Notes: a model not told the origin generated them from the letters alone. 64,000 bases of DNA from Sporosarcina luteola (GCA_014204635.1 JACHLS010000007.1:62001-126000); one strand, 5' to 3'; counted from the stretch's first letter, positions 36,730-45,683 are shown. Translations and numbers: made by a program.

Positions 36730-37551
36730 TCATAAGTTCACTGTGGAAGGTTGGCGCAAAAAGATGGCGAGCTCCTCCACGGTTTTCACTGCTCCATCCC
36801 AAGTATGTTGTCCAAAATGGGTATACGGGGAAATGAGGCACGTCCGGCCACCCAACTGTTTAACAGGCAGCAAATCATTAAACGGATTATCTCCGACAGA
36901 AAGAATTTCATGTGGAGCATACCCTTCCTCGATCAGACTCTTGACCATCTTCTCCATGCCGACTGGCTTTTTCGCACCAAACACAAAGTCATTAAACAGT
37001 GTGCCAATATTTAAGTAGTGAACGAATGCAGGACCGGTTTCTCCCGGTGTATTCGTCATGAAAATTTTCCGCTCCACGTCCAAAGCCCGAATGCTTTCGA
37101 ATAATGGAGAATGAAGTCGGATGCCATGCGGCTGGCGGATCATTTCAAAACGGACTTTTTCAAAAGCCATTGCCCGTTTTTCAACAGGCACCTTATATTT
37201 TTCAGCAAAGACGTGTGCAACGCACCATACATCCCCAACGAACAGCAAGGAAGCTGGGTCGGCTTCCTGAGCATTCCGCTTCATGCCCTCCCATGTAAAA
37301 CTGGCTGTCGGTTCGAAATTTTCGTGCTCATACACAACATGTTGCTCACGATCAAAAAAGCAGCCAAACGGAACAGAGTGACTCCCATCCAACATGTCGT
37401 ACGCTTCCATGACGACTTCTGCCGTTTCTGTTTCATCCAACATCTCTTCTAACATGTAGCCAATATACCTGCCCAAAAAAGCATCATCCTGATAGAGCGT
37501 TCCATCCAGATCAAATATGACCACTTTCAATTCATCCAGCCAGTTCATCAT
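36730..37551 (-). CDS. HAD family hydrolase in the ugp operon
   Basis: A 273-residue phosphatase-type protein. Motif I is VIFDLDGTLYQD, motif II TNTPGE, and motif IV SVGDNPFNDLLP. Its place between ugpB and ugpC suggests that it dephosphorylates an imported or released phosphoester such as a glycerol phosphate; substrate not proven. Confidence 0.85.
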   Translation of the reverse strand: MMNWLDELKVVIFDLDGTLYQDDAFLGRYIGYMLEEMLDETETAEVVMEAYDMLDGSHSVPFGCFFDREQHVVYEHENFEPTASFTWEGMKRNAQEADPASLLFVGDVWCVAHVFAEKYKVPVEKRAMAFEKVRFEMIRQPHGIRLHSPLFESIRALDVERKIFMTNTPGETGPAFVHYLNIGTLFNDFVFGAKKPVGMEKMVKSLIEEGYAPHEILSVGDNPFNDLLPVKQLGGRTCLISPYTHFGQHTWDGAVKTVEELAIFLRQPSTVNL

Positions 37552-37602
37552 GATCGTCTCCTCTTCAAATAAGCAAGGGGAGGAACGCCTCCCCGAATGC
37601 CT

Positions 37603-38898
37603 TTATTTCAATAATGGATTGGCAAGTTCTGCCGCCTTATCTAATGCCTCTTTTGGCGAAGTGCCTTCCAGTAGACACCTTGCGATTTCGTCCCGTAAAA
37701 TATTCGCGATTTCTGGATAGCTGTCCGCCATTGGGCGTGCTTTCCCGTATTCCAGCTGGTCGACAGCCACTTTATATTGAGGTGTTTCCTTATAAAGATT
37801 TTGCATTTCCTCAGAATTCACAGCGGACAATCTGCTTGGCAAGTAACCTGTATATGTGCTTGCATAAATTGTCTGCTCTTTCGCTGTCATCCATTTAATA
37901 AACTCCCATGCAGCCTCCTGCTTCTCTGGAGACAGGCCTGCTGTCATGACTAGGTTTGCTCCCCCAGTCGGAACACCATTTACTTTATTCGCCGGCATAA
38001 ACGCTGTATTTAATTCAAAACCATTTTCCTTCGCTATGGACAAGTTGTTCGTCAGGCCTGCCGTTGATCCGAAAATCATCGCAGATCGGCCGTTAGCAAA
38101 ATCTTGGGCGGCTTGCGCTGAGGCCTCATCGCCAGCCGGAATTTTCAAAATCCCTTCGCTAGAGAGCTTTTTCCAGAATTCTAATGCCTCCACACCCGCT
38201 TCGCCGTTAAACGTCACTTCTTTCTCATCATCAGATAACATATCACCGCCGCCAGCTCCGACAAATCCTTCAAAGAACCAAATATCAGCAGGCATGCTCA
38301 TCCCGACAGTTTGTCCCTCAACCGTCAAAGCGCGTAAATACTCCTCAAATTCCTTCCAATTCTTTGGTCCTGCCGGATCAAGGCCAGCTTCCTTCAGCAT
38401 ATCGACATTCATGTAAAGGATCGGCGTACTGCGCAAATAAGGCAGTCCATGTATTTTTCCATCAACATATGAGTTGCCCATCAACCCTGGATTAAAATCA
38501 TTCAATTTAATATCGGAATCCCGTTCAATGAATGGTGTCAAATCTTCCGTCATCCCCGAGCGGGCAAATACACCAATGGAAGAGATTTCATTCAATGTCA
38601 CTTCAGGCGCATTTTTTGCTGCAAATGCTGCTTGTGTCTTCGAATGCAGGTCACCATAATTCCCTTGGAACTCTGCTTTCACTAAAATTTTATCTTGCGA
38701 ATCATTAAACATCTTGACGAGGTTTTCGTTGTTTTCACCGATTTTATCTCCGAATGCATACCAATAGGTGATTTCTGTTCTACCACTATCCGCTGACACT
38801 TTATGTTCTGAACTTGCCTTGTCGTCCTTCTTGTCTCCACAAGCGCCAAGCACCACAATCAGCGCCAGCAATCCGAGCATTCTACAAATGTTTTTCAA
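37603..38898 (-). CDS. ugpB: ABC substrate-binding lipoprotein (UgpB-like)
   Basis: A 431-residue protein with a lipobox LIVVLGACG, then an extracellular solute-binding family 1 domain: ITYWYAFGDKIGEN, PEVTLNEISSIGV, a late PTGGANLVMTA and GYLPSRL. These are typical of UgpB-type glycerol-3-phosphate or glycerophosphodiester binding proteins. The neighbouring GDPD gene supports this substrate. It heads the operon; the ribosome site GGAGGG is just upstream. Confidence 0.85.
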   Translation of the reverse strand: MKNICRMLGLLALIVVLGACGDKKDDKASSEHKVSADSGRTEITYWYAFGDKIGENNENLVKMFNDSQDKILVKAEFQGNYGDLHSKTQAAFAAKNAPEVTLNEISSIGVFARSGMTEDLTPFIERDSDIKLNDFNPGLMGNSYVDGKIHGLPYLRSTPILYMNVDMLKEAGLDPAGPKNWKEFEEYLRALTVEGQTVGMSMPADIWFFEGFVGAGGGDMLSDDEKEVTFNGEAGVEALEFWKKLSSEGILKIPAGDEASAQAAQDFANGRSAMIFGSTAGLTNNLSIAKENGFELNTAFMPANKVNGVPTGGANLVMTAGLSPEKQEAAWEFIKWMTAKEQTIYASTYTGYLPSRLSAVNSEEMQNLYKETPQYKVAVDQLEYGKARPMADSYPEIANILRDEIARCLLEGTSPKEALDKAAELANPLLK

Positions 38899-39353
38899 TT
38901 TGTTCCCTCCAGTTGATTGGTAGTTTTTGAATAAACAAGCTGCAAACGGGCTTCATTTTCCCAGTCCACCCCACCTCCATGGCTTGCCTTCCTACAGCCC
39001 ATATTCTACGGACCAATTGTTAAGCCCATATCATCCCTACGTTAAGGTTTTGTAAGTTTCAAATATTGGTAGAGTATTTACAAGCTTGCTCAGCCACCAT
39101 AACGCGCACATAAAGTATACTTTTCGCCCAGAACCATCCATCACCAGAGCATAAATCCCTCCCTGCATGCATAATAAATCCAAGCCCAAGCATAACCACA
39201 TGGAAACCACGCATCAAACGGTTTCCTGTTGCAGTGATTCCCCACTCACATTCCGTCCTCTCCCCACTTCCTTAATTGGCCAAATGCATGCAGCTCGTCG
39301 CATCTCGCGGATTTCAACATTATAACTCCAGATGGCTGCCTCTTATCCAAGCG
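38899..39353. repeat. Upstream region of ugpB with decayed repeat array D
   Basis: GCAT/GCAC recurs at 39106, 39149, 39169, 39190 and 39211 (20-21-nt steps, one double step), each followed by A/T-rich remainder, resembling a worn form of array C. On the minus strand TTACAA (39057-39052) and TTAACG (39047-39042) are separated by four bases, and a TTAACA lies further on; these could be a weak PhoP-like operator, but the match is poor. No gene seen. Confidence 0.55.
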
Positions 39354-39354
39354 C

Positions 39355-39388
39355 AAAAAAACCACCTCCTCTCGGAGATGGTTGATTC
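39355..39388 (-). terminator. Terminator after the RlmI-like gene
   Basis: AACCACCTCC (39360-39369) pairs with GGAGATGGTTG (39374-39384). A T-run follows on the minus strand. Confidence 0.85.
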
Positions 39389-39391
39389 AAC

Positions 39392-40588
39392 TTATTTCAG
39401 CTTTTGCAATATGACGACTTTCAAGTAATTGAACTCAGGAAAGTCCCTGTTCGTACGGAAATCCTTTGGTAAAGAGGATTCTTCCAAAATCTTATAGGAA
39501 GAACCCGATTCACTGAATGCTTTCTCGATGAACGATTTAAATTTCTTCATACCGAAGCTTGCATTATTTGTCGACGCGACAATGATGCCTTTCTTCGCCG
39601 TAATGGCGATAGCATCTTGCAACAGTGCCGGGTAATCTTTTGCCGTGCTGAATGTGTGTTTCTTTGAACGGGCAAAACTCGGCGGATCTAAAATGACCAG
39701 ATCGAATTTCAACTCATGGCGCTTCGCGTAGCGGAAATAGTCAAACACATCCATTACTTTAATATCTTGCTGTTCATAATCGATGCCATTCACACTAAAT
39801 TGCTCAATTGTTTTTGGCAGGCTCCGTTTTGCTAAATCGACACTCGTTGTCTTGACTGCACCACCAAGCGCTGCCGCCACGGAAAACGCCCCCGTGTAAG
39901 AAAATGTATTCAAGACGTTTTTACCCTCAGAATAGTTATCGCGGATCGCTTTCCTGACATCCCGTTGATCCAAAAAGATCCCTGTCATGGCTCCGTCATT
40001 CAAATCAACGGCAAAGTTCATGCCATTTTCTTTGACGATGATCGGGAAATCGCCGGGAGTCCCTTTTACAAAATCATCCTGCTCGACATATTGACCTTTC
40101 CCATCAAAGCGTTTCTTTTCGTAGATCGCCTTATATTCCACTAGTTTATCCAACACGCCATACACGTGATGTTTCATTGAATAAATGCCTTCGCTGTACC
40201 AACTGACTACGTAATAGCCGTCAAAGTAATCAATGGTCAGGCCGCCGATGCCATCGCCTTCTCCATTGAAAAGGCGGAACGCAGTTGTTCCAGGCTCTTC
40301 AGAGAACGACTCCCGTCTGCCAAATGCCGACTTCATCCTTGATTCGAAAAATGCAAAATCGATCGGCTCCTCATCCTTGCGGGTCAATACCCAGCCGACG
40401 CCTTTATTTTGATTTCCATAATACCCCTTTGCAATAAACTTCCCGTATTTGTCCACTAGTCGGATAATCGTTCCTTCTTCTTTCAATAGTTCCGGTTGGA
40501 CAACGGCATCCTTCAAGATTAGCGGGTACCCTTTTTTGAAAGCGGCGATACTTTGTGCATTCACTTGTACATCTATTGTTTTCGTCAT
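39392..40588 (-). CDS. Class I rRNA methyltransferase, RlmI/YwbD type
   Basis: A 398-residue protein. An N-terminal PUA-like domain (about 1-80) is followed by a Rossmann methyltransferase: FLDQRDVRKAI, VLNTFSYTGAFSVAAA (motif I), VDLAKRSL and DLVILDPPSFARSK (motif IV). E. coli RlmI makes m5C in 23S rRNA; the exact site here is not established. Monocistronic, with its own terminator. Confidence 0.9.
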   Translation of the reverse strand: MTKTIDVQVNAQSIAAFKKGYPLILKDAVVQPELLKEEGTIIRLVDKYGKFIAKGYYGNQNKGVGWVLTRKDEEPIDFAFFESRMKSAFGRRESFSEEPGTTAFRLFNGEGDGIGGLTIDYFDGYYVVSWYSEGIYSMKHHVYGVLDKLVEYKAIYEKKRFDGKGQYVEQDDFVKGTPGDFPIIVKENGMNFAVDLNDGAMTGIFLDQRDVRKAIRDNYSEGKNVLNTFSYTGAFSVAAALGGAVKTTSVDLAKRSLPKTIEQFSVNGIDYEQQDIKVMDVFDYFRYAKRHELKFDLVILDPPSFARSKKHTFSTAKDYPALLQDAIAITAKKGIIVASTNNASFGMKKFKSFIEKAFSESGSSYKILEESSLPKDFRTNRDFPEFNYLKVVILQKLK

Positions 40589-40651
40589 CGTGTCATCCTT
40601 TAAACTTCATTTTCCCCATTATCGCACGGATTCGTGCAAATTGCGAAAATG

Positions 40652-40688
40652 AAAAAAGCCTCCCCTTGGCAAGAAGAAGCTTTCTTAT
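40652..40688 (-). terminator. Terminator after the YycO-like gene
   Basis: On the minus strand AAGCTTCTTC pairs (with G-T pairs) with GGGGAGGCTT, then TTTTTT. Confidence 0.75.
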
Positions 40689-41278
40689 GCAAGCAGCCGG
40701 AACGCTAGGCTCTTTAACAATCCGATTCGAATTGGAGTATCCACGTGACCTCTTGTGGTATTTAAATAATGCTGCAGTTCGCCTTCATACACTATCTCCA
40801 GATGAGGCAGGTCTACCAGATGATGGGGCATCGTCAAAGAAGGCGTCGTCCCGAGCCGGTGATTTTCGCTCTCCTGCATGACTGTTGCGACAAATTGCGA
40901 ACAGAAGAAAGCGCGTTTCCTCCTAATTTCCTTGTTTAAAGCCACACCAAACAAACCAATAAAATTATATTTATACATTTTTTGATTCATTTCAAACATC
41001 CGGACCTTCCGCCGGATCCGCATGTAGGCTTCTGTTGAAACATCACAACGATAGATGGCGCAATCAGCATCCCGGAATATGCCATCCGTTACGTCCTCTC
41101 TTACAAACCCGCCGATAAACGGATTGTACTGCTGCTTCCGTCCAAAGCTATATATTTCGGTCAATTGTTCATCAAAGGCGATCGAGGCGTGATTCAAATC
41201 CTTCCTCGTATACATGCCTATGGCTTTTGAGAGCAATGTCCCTGTATCTGTCAATACGATATATATGGATTTTCCCAT
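40685..41278 (-). CDS. Permuted NlpC/P60-like papain-fold protein (YycO/YiiX type)
   Basis: A 197-residue protein with a histidine in DLNHASIAFD near residue 30 and a cysteine in RAFFCSQFVATVMQ, the order seen in permuted NlpC/P60 (YaeF/YiiX) enzymes, in which His precedes Cys. No signal peptide is visible, so it is probably cytoplasmic. A hydrolase or amidase role is inferred only. ATG 41278 is used, not the upstream frame start. Confidence 0.6.
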   Translation of the reverse strand: MGKSIYIVLTDTGTLLSKAIGMYTRKDLNHASIAFDEQLTEIYSFGRKQQYNPFIGGFVREDVTDGIFRDADCAIYRCDVSTEAYMRIRRKVRMFEMNQKMYKYNFIGLFGVALNKEIRRKRAFFCSQFVATVMQESENHRLGTTPSLTMPHHLVDLPHLEIVYEGELQHYLNTTRGHVDTPIRIGLLKSLAFRLLA

Positions 41279-41730
41279 AATCCCAACCCCTAACTCGTCT
41301 ATCTCTCTACCAGTATGCACCAACTATTCAGGAAGCTAAACCGTCTATCGGCGGAAAATCTCTACAACTCCAGACGTAGTTGCATGCCATTTGTGTGTAT
41401 AACTATTATACGTTTTGGAGGTGGAAGAAGTTTCATTCGTCGGTAGAGTTTCGCACAACGAACTAATATTGGGGAGAAGTAAAACGCAGTCTTTTGATGT
41501 CAGCGTCAAAATTCAGCAATCCATATGTATTATGGGAGTACGGCAACGATAGGCATGGATGGTTATATCTTAATGCATTTTAGGCTGCTTGCCCAGGAGA
41601 AAAAATAAGAGTTTCGTCATCTTCGCCCTTTGATCCTGTGGATGGATATCGGTCCCCGGTTCCCTTCCTATTATAGTATCCATATCGTAGTACATTTTCA
41701 ATTATTTGTCGATAGCCAGAGCTCATATAA
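41279..41730. other. Intergenic stretch with a possible promoter and short ORF
   Basis: On the plus strand TTGCAT and TATTAT elements near 41390-41415 look promoter-like, followed by GGAGGTG and a 45-codon TTG-started frame (EVEEVSFVGRVSHNE...) ending TAG. No domain is recognised and the start is poor. I see no secure gene. Confidence 0.3.
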
Positions 41731-41732
41731 AA

Positions 41733-41765
41733 AAGGCAATGCCTAAGTGGCAATGCCCCAACCTG
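41733..41765 (-). terminator. Terminator after the TipAL-like regulator
   Basis: Two GGCAATGCC elements (41735-41743 and 41749-41757) pair with one mismatch; T-run on the minus strand. Confidence 0.7.
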
Positions 41766-41766
41766 T

Positions 41767-42492
41767 TTATCGATTGCGTTCCGCATAAATTTTCATGGCA
41801 TCCCGCATGAATGCCGCCAATCCCGTACCAAACTTATCGATATTATTGGCAAACCGTTCATCCGCTACGTACATTTCACCTAATCCGGCAAACGCTTCCG
41901 GCGAGTAATGTCCCATCCGATTCAGAAAGGCATACCATTCACCAATTGCCTCTTGAGCTTCTTCGGAAGCCGGGTCGACGTGACGCAATTCAGCAAGCTT
42001 GGTGTAAATCTGATTCATCCCATCCTGCAAATCCGATTCCATTCCCTGAATTCGCTCATTCGCCCGATCGACCGCTGCATCTCCCCACCGGTCCCGCGCT
42101 TCCTGCTCATAGGGATTCGTCTTGAAATCAAACCCTTGGAACTTCTCTTCATTTGTCATTTCGATTTCTCCATTCTCCGCCCGCAACGTCTTGTCAATTG
42201 TGGCAATCATTTCATCCAGTTGATCGCGCTTCGCCTTCAGCATCTCGCGTTGCAGTTCAAACGCTTCCAATCGATCAAATGATGGACGATCGAGCAATTC
42301 CTTTATCTTCTTTAAAGGGAAACCAAGCTCTCGGAAAAAAAGAATCTGTTGAAGCGTTGCCAAATTATCGTCTGAATACAGTCGATACCCGGCATTCGTC
42401 AACCCCTCTGGAACGAGCAGTCCGATATCGTCATAGTGATGCAGCGTACGAACACTGACCCCCGAGAGTTTTGCCACTTCCTTTACCTTCAT
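41767..42492 (-). CDS. MerR family regulator with TipAS drug-binding domain (Mta-like)
   Basis: A 241-residue protein. The N-terminal MerR helix-turn-helix (KVKEVAKLSGVSVRTLHHYD and NAGYRLYSDDNL) and a coiled-coil dimer helix are followed by a TipAS domain from about residue 115. Mta and TipAL bind hydrophobic drugs and activate multidrug efflux genes and themselves. ATG 42492 follows GGAGGCG. A 19-bp-spaced promoter upstream supports autoactivation. Confidence 0.9.
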   Translation of the reverse strand: MKVKEVAKLSGVSVRTLHHYDDIGLLVPEGLTNAGYRLYSDDNLATLQQILFFRELGFPLKKIKELLDRPSFDRLEAFELQREMLKAKRDQLDEMIATIDKTLRAENGEIEMTNEEKFQGFDFKTNPYEQEARDRWGDAAVDRANERIQGMESDLQDGMNQIYTKLAELRHVDPASEEAQEAIGEWYAFLNRMGHYSPEAFAGLGEMYVADERFANNIDKFGTGLAAFMRDAMKIYAERNR

Positions 42493-42517
42493 TTTCCGGC
42501 GCCTCCCTTCATTCCTT

Positions 42518-42548
42518 ACAATAAAGTATGACGTTACGTAAGAGTCAA
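42518..42548 (-). promoter_or_regulatory. MerR-type promoter of the TipAL-like gene
   Basis: On the minus strand the -35 TTGACT (42548-42543) and -10 TATTGT (42523-42518) are separated by exactly 19 nt, with TTACGTAA in the spacer. The stretched spacer is the mark of MerR-activated promoters. Confidence 0.7.
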
Positions 42549-42556
42549 TAGAGAAA

Positions 42557-43111
42557 TCAGTCCTTGTTGTGATACCAGCGCAAAAATGCCTCTTTTTCAA
42601 TAACATTCAGAATGCACGCTTCTCTCACTTGCGTTTCCAAGTTCTTATGCTCCTCTGGATATTCCTTTTCCACATGACATTTGATATACGGGAGTTTCTC
42701 CTGTGCCCTTTGTGAGCGCACATTTATCTTTTTCGCCCCTGCAAAAACAATATCTACATCAAGTTCCGTAAAAGCCGTATACAAAATCTTCCTCTTTGCC
42801 GCTTCGTTGAATCCTTTCCCCCAATAAGGATATCCGATCCACGTCCCGATATGGCTTGTCTTATTTACTGGATCCAGTTCCTTCAGCGTGATGACGCCCA
42901 CCACGTTTTGCTGGTCGTCCAGTATGACTCTGGAATATTGCTTTCCCACTTTTTCCTGTTGTCTGATAAACTCGATAAACCCTTCCGTCCCTTCTCTGGA
43001 TGTCTGTTCGGCACTTAAACCTAACGCATCCTGGATTTGCGGTGCGGAAGATAGTGTCGAGATCGCTTCAGCATACTTCACGTGATGAGGTGCGAGTTCA
43101 ATATTGACCAT
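42557..43111 (-). CDS. GNAT family N-acetyltransferase (RimJ/RimL-like)
   Basis: A 184-residue GNAT protein with the WIGYPYWGKGFNEAA acetyl-CoA-binding loop and KINVRSQRAQEKLPY strand. This resembles the RimJ/RimL ribosomal-protein acetyltransferase group. The substrate is unknown. It lies upstream of, and in line with, the TipAL-like gene. Confidence 0.85.
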   Translation of the reverse strand: MVNIELAPHHVKYAEAISTLSSAPQIQDALGLSAEQTSREGTEGFIEFIRQQEKVGKQYSRVILDDQQNVVGVITLKELDPVNKTSHIGTWIGYPYWGKGFNEAAKRKILYTAFTELDVDIVFAGAKKINVRSQRAQEKLPYIKCHVEKEYPEEHKNLETQVREACILNVIEKEAFLRWYHNKD

Positions 43112-43144
43112 TCGAATTCCTCCCTACTCTTTGATTTGTGTCCC

Positions 43145-43564
43145 TTACTCTATCGGCACCCAAACTTCTGTTTCGTAGGGTTGCGACCGATCTGGATGGA
43201 TGTATCGCTCAAACCCGTAGCTGTAGCGCATTTCAACGTCCGGTGTTTGCATTAGCGTATCAAACATGGCAGGAATCATCTCAGTTCCGCCTTTTACTGT
43301 TCCAACGATAAATCGGCCACCCGGGACTGTAAGGCTTGTCAAGCCTTCCACACCATCCGCCGCTTCTGCTTTAATAGCTGCGAGATAATGAAATTCAGTA
43401 CCGTTTATGGCCATCGTGATGCCGAATGATTCCTCTGCCGTTAATCCCTTTTCGCAGATCATGCCGTTCAGCTTATCCCATAAGGCAGGAATCTCCTCAA
43501 CCGATCCTTTTATTTCATAACCCACAACAGTAAATCCTTCAATTGTTTCAATTCGTTTTTCCAT
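43145..43564 (-). CDS. Stand-alone GyrI-like/AraC-effector-binding domain protein
   Basis: A 139-residue protein beginning [17 protein letters not shown] and ending [10 protein letters not shown]. It matches the small-molecule-binding GyrI-like domain. It is clearly paralogous to the C-terminal half of the MerR regulator at 44384 ([14 protein letters not shown] versus IPAGRFIV, ERYIHP versus ERYVHP). ATG 43564 is better spaced from GGGGG than 43570. Possible ligand sponge or hydrolase; role unknown. Confidence 0.8.
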   Translation of the reverse strand: MEKRIETIEGFTVVGYEIKGSVEEIPALWDKLNGMICEKGLTAEESFGITMAINGTEFHYLAAIKAEAADGVEGLTSLTVPGGRFIVGTVKGGTEMIPAMFDTLMQTPDVEMRYSYGFERYIHPDRSQPYETEVWVPIE

Positions 43565-43683
43565 TTCCATTCCCCCTTTTTTCTATACTATACGGGAGCG
43601 ACATTGCCAATTTCAATAAATTTCTTAATTATGGAACTTCCGTTATACTAGAGACGTGGAGAAGAAGAAAAGGAGGAATGAAC

Positions 43684-44007
43684 TTGTTACAGACAACGAC
43701 CAATGTACTGCAAGGAAAAACGATTGTGGCCTACCACGGAATTGTTTCCGGCGAGGCAATCATGGGAGCAAATATCGTACGGGATTTATTCGCATCGGTC
43801 ACGGATATTGTCGGTGGCCGGAGTGCCGCCTATGAGGATAAACTCGCGGAAGGACGCCAAATCGCTTTGAACGAAATGGAAGAACGCGCCAGGAGATTAG
43901 GAGCCAACGCCATTATCGGCATTGATTTGGATTTTGAAACCGTTCGTGAAGGCATGATGATGTGTATTGCAACTGGAACGGCTGTGACGTACAAAGAAGG
44001 AGAATAA
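43684..44007 (+). CDS. UPF0145 family (YbjQ-like) heavy-metal-binding-fold protein
   Basis: A 107-residue protein: [30 protein letters not shown] and [15 protein letters not shown] are typical of the UPF0145/YbjQ family, which forms pentamer-like assemblies of unknown function. TTG 43684 is the better start since AGGAGG (43671-43676) is too close to the ATG at 43678 and the family starts at this residue. Confidence 0.85.
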   Translation: MLQTTTNVLQGKTIVAYHGIVSGEAIMGANIVRDLFASVTDIVGGRSAAYEDKLAEGRQIALNEMEERARRLGANAIIGIDLDFETVREGMMMCIATGTAVTYKEGE

Positions 44008-44012
44008 TGCAG

Positions 44013-44048
44013 AAGGAGAAGCTGTTTGTATAAGACGGCTTCTCCTTT
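44013..44048 (+). terminator. Hairpin between UPF0145 and the next gene
   Basis: GGAGAAGC (44015-44022) pairs with GCTTCTCC (44038-44045), with a short T tail; it may only partly terminate. Confidence 0.5.
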
Positions 44049-44062
44049 CGAGGAGGGTTTCT

Positions 44063-44383
44063 ATGAAACTGTTCGTTATTGGCTTGTTAATACTGCCATT
44101 GCTAGCGATGATTGTTCTCATACACTTAAGTAAACCTGAATCACGGCTTTTCTGGGTTGGCTGTACCTTAATCGTTTGCAGTTTGGTCATTTTGCTTGGA
44201 GCAGGTCTCTCTCATTATGACCAATACTACAGACCAAAAGTCGGCGTCTTGGGTAATCGTATACCACGTACCTTTTGGGATGCCCAACTAGGGCTAATCG
44301 TAATGTCATGTTATGCATTACTAAAAGGATTATTTTTCATTCTACTCGGACGAAATAATAATTACCGTGTTAAATGGAAGTAA
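44063..44383 (+). CDS. Small hypothetical membrane protein
   Basis: A 106-residue protein with three TM helices (about 2-22, 29-50, 75-97) and a basic tail RVKWK. AGGAGGG stands just upstream of ATG 44063. Function unknown. It is convergent with, and directly abuts, the MerR gene stop. Confidence 0.7.
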   Translation: MKLFVIGLLILPLLAMIVLIHLSKPESRLFWVGCTLIVCSLVILLGAGLSHYDQYYRPKVGVLGNRIPRTFWDAQLGLIVMSCYALLKGLFFILLGRNNNYRVKWK

Positions 44384-45127
44384 TCACTCAATCGGCATCC
44401 AAATTTCAATGACGTCCTCCGTGGCTCCGACAGGATGGACATACCGCTCAAAGTCATAGCATTCACGCAGCTGAATATCTTCCATTTGAATAATGGCATC
44501 ATACGCAGCTGGAATCCCCGGAATGCCGCCTTCCACTGTTGCGACAATGAATCTACCTGCCGGGATGACAACTTCATCGGATCCTGGCAAACCATCTGCC
44601 AGCTCCGATTTCAGCCCCGCAATGTAATGGATTGTGTCGCCCTCCATCTTCAAACAGACGCCGAACGATTCTTCTGCCACTACCTCATGGCGTTTTATGT
44701 CCTCATTCAACATGTCCCATTTCGCCGGAATATCCGCTACAGGCCCGATCACCTGATACCCTTTCACTGTAAATCCGCCACTCTCCACAATACGTGTTTC
44801 CATCTGTTTGTCCCCCTTTGTCAGTTTCCGTTCAATCGCTTCCATTGTTCCTTGCAACTCGTGAATTTCCAATTCAATTTGCTGTCTTCGCTTGCGTAAT
44901 AACGAGTCCATCTGATCATCCCCTTCCCGTAAAATGTCGGACAAGGATACACCAAAACTCCTTAACGTTCGAATACGGACAAGCTGTTGCTGCTCATGCT
45001 GTGAATAAAAGCGGTAGCCCGAATCCGGATTGACATACGCTGGCTGGATGAGACCGATGTCCTCGTAATGTTTAATCGTCTTCACCGTAATCCCCACGAG
45101 CTTAGCCGTTTTTCCAATAGACAGCAT
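44384..45127 (-). CDS. MerR family regulator with GyrI-like effector domain
   Basis: A 247-residue protein. MerR helix-turn-helix (IGKTAKLVGITVKTIKHYED, DSGYRFYSQ), a coiled-coil about residues 75-105, and a C-terminal GyrI-like ligand domain from residue 110. This BltR/BmrR-like layout senses drugs. Its effector domain has a separate paralogue at 43145. A MerR-type promoter is upstream. Confidence 0.9.
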   Translation of the reverse strand: MLSIGKTAKLVGITVKTIKHYEDIGLIQPAYVNPDSGYRFYSQHEQQQLVRIRTLRSFGVSLSDILREGDDQMDSLLRKRRQQIELEIHELQGTMEAIERKLTKGDKQMETRIVESGGFTVKGYQVIGPVADIPAKWDMLNEDIKRHEVVAEESFGVCLKMEGDTIHYIAGLKSELADGLPGSDEVVIPAGRFIVATVEGGIPGIPAAYDAIIQMEDIQLRECYDFERYVHPVGATEDVIEIWMPIE

Positions 45128-45149
45128 ACAAACCCTCCTCTCATTCCAC

Positions 45150-45180
45150 TGTAAACCTGCCTGTTAGGGGCGAGTCAATC
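45150..45180 (-). promoter_or_regulatory. MerR-type promoter of the GyrI-domain regulator
   Basis: On the minus strand -35 TTGACT (45180-45175), 19-nt spacer containing CCTAACAGG, -10 TACAGT (45155-45150). Same geometry as the promoter at 42518. Confidence 0.68.
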
Positions 45181-45218
45181 GTTTCCGAAAATATTTTCTA
45201 TCAAATCCAACGTATAAA

Positions 45219-45650
45219 TTACTTCCGCATAGTCATTTTCTTTTTTTTCGTAGTGAAGCCGAACCTCTCATATAGATGAATGGCATGACGATTGCCTTTT
45301 TCGACTGTCAAGGAAAGCAAGCAACATGCGAGATGCTAATCTTTTACAAACTCTACGATTTGTATCAATGCCTGTGTTCCATATCCCTTGCCTTGATGCC
45401 TCTTGTCGATTTGAAATCCGCCAATCCAATAGTTATCCTTACTGCCGGGCGTATAGGACAGATAAAAAACACCAAGGATCGTACCATCTGCTAAAAGAAC
45501 ATAAGGATCTAACGTTTCATCCCACGGCTTCAAATAAGCAAAAGCCAAGCATTCCGCGACTGACGGGACGAACGACTTCTGGCTGTCACTTACCTCAATT
45601 GCCATAGCCTCTTCCCAATTTCTTTTCGTCAACAGCTCAATTTTAATCAT
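45219..45650 (-). pseudogene. GNAT acetyltransferase (BltD-like) split by a nonsense codon
   Basis: From ATG 45650 (AAGGAG upstream) the frame encodes a GNAT N-terminus with IDKRHQGKGYGTQAL, then meets TAG at 45336-45338. The same frame continues for 38 sense codons, including VEKGNRHAIHLYERFGF, the typical last strand of spermidine/spermine-type acetyltransferases, ending at TAA 45219-45221. Length with read-through (about 143 codons) is normal for the family. It is most likely a recently inactivated gene. Confidence 0.8.
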
Positions 45651-45683
45651 CCCTACGCTCCTTGTTCCCTTCTCAACATGCAT

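Noticed and set aside
39001..39075. PhoP box upstream of ugpB
   Set aside because: TTACAA-N4-TTAACG is suggestive but the repeats are imperfect in number and spacing. I would not annotate it without a motif score.
41580..41786. 68-residue reverse ORF
   Set aside because: It spans the terminator of the TipAL-like gene and overlaps its 3' end; no ribosome site.
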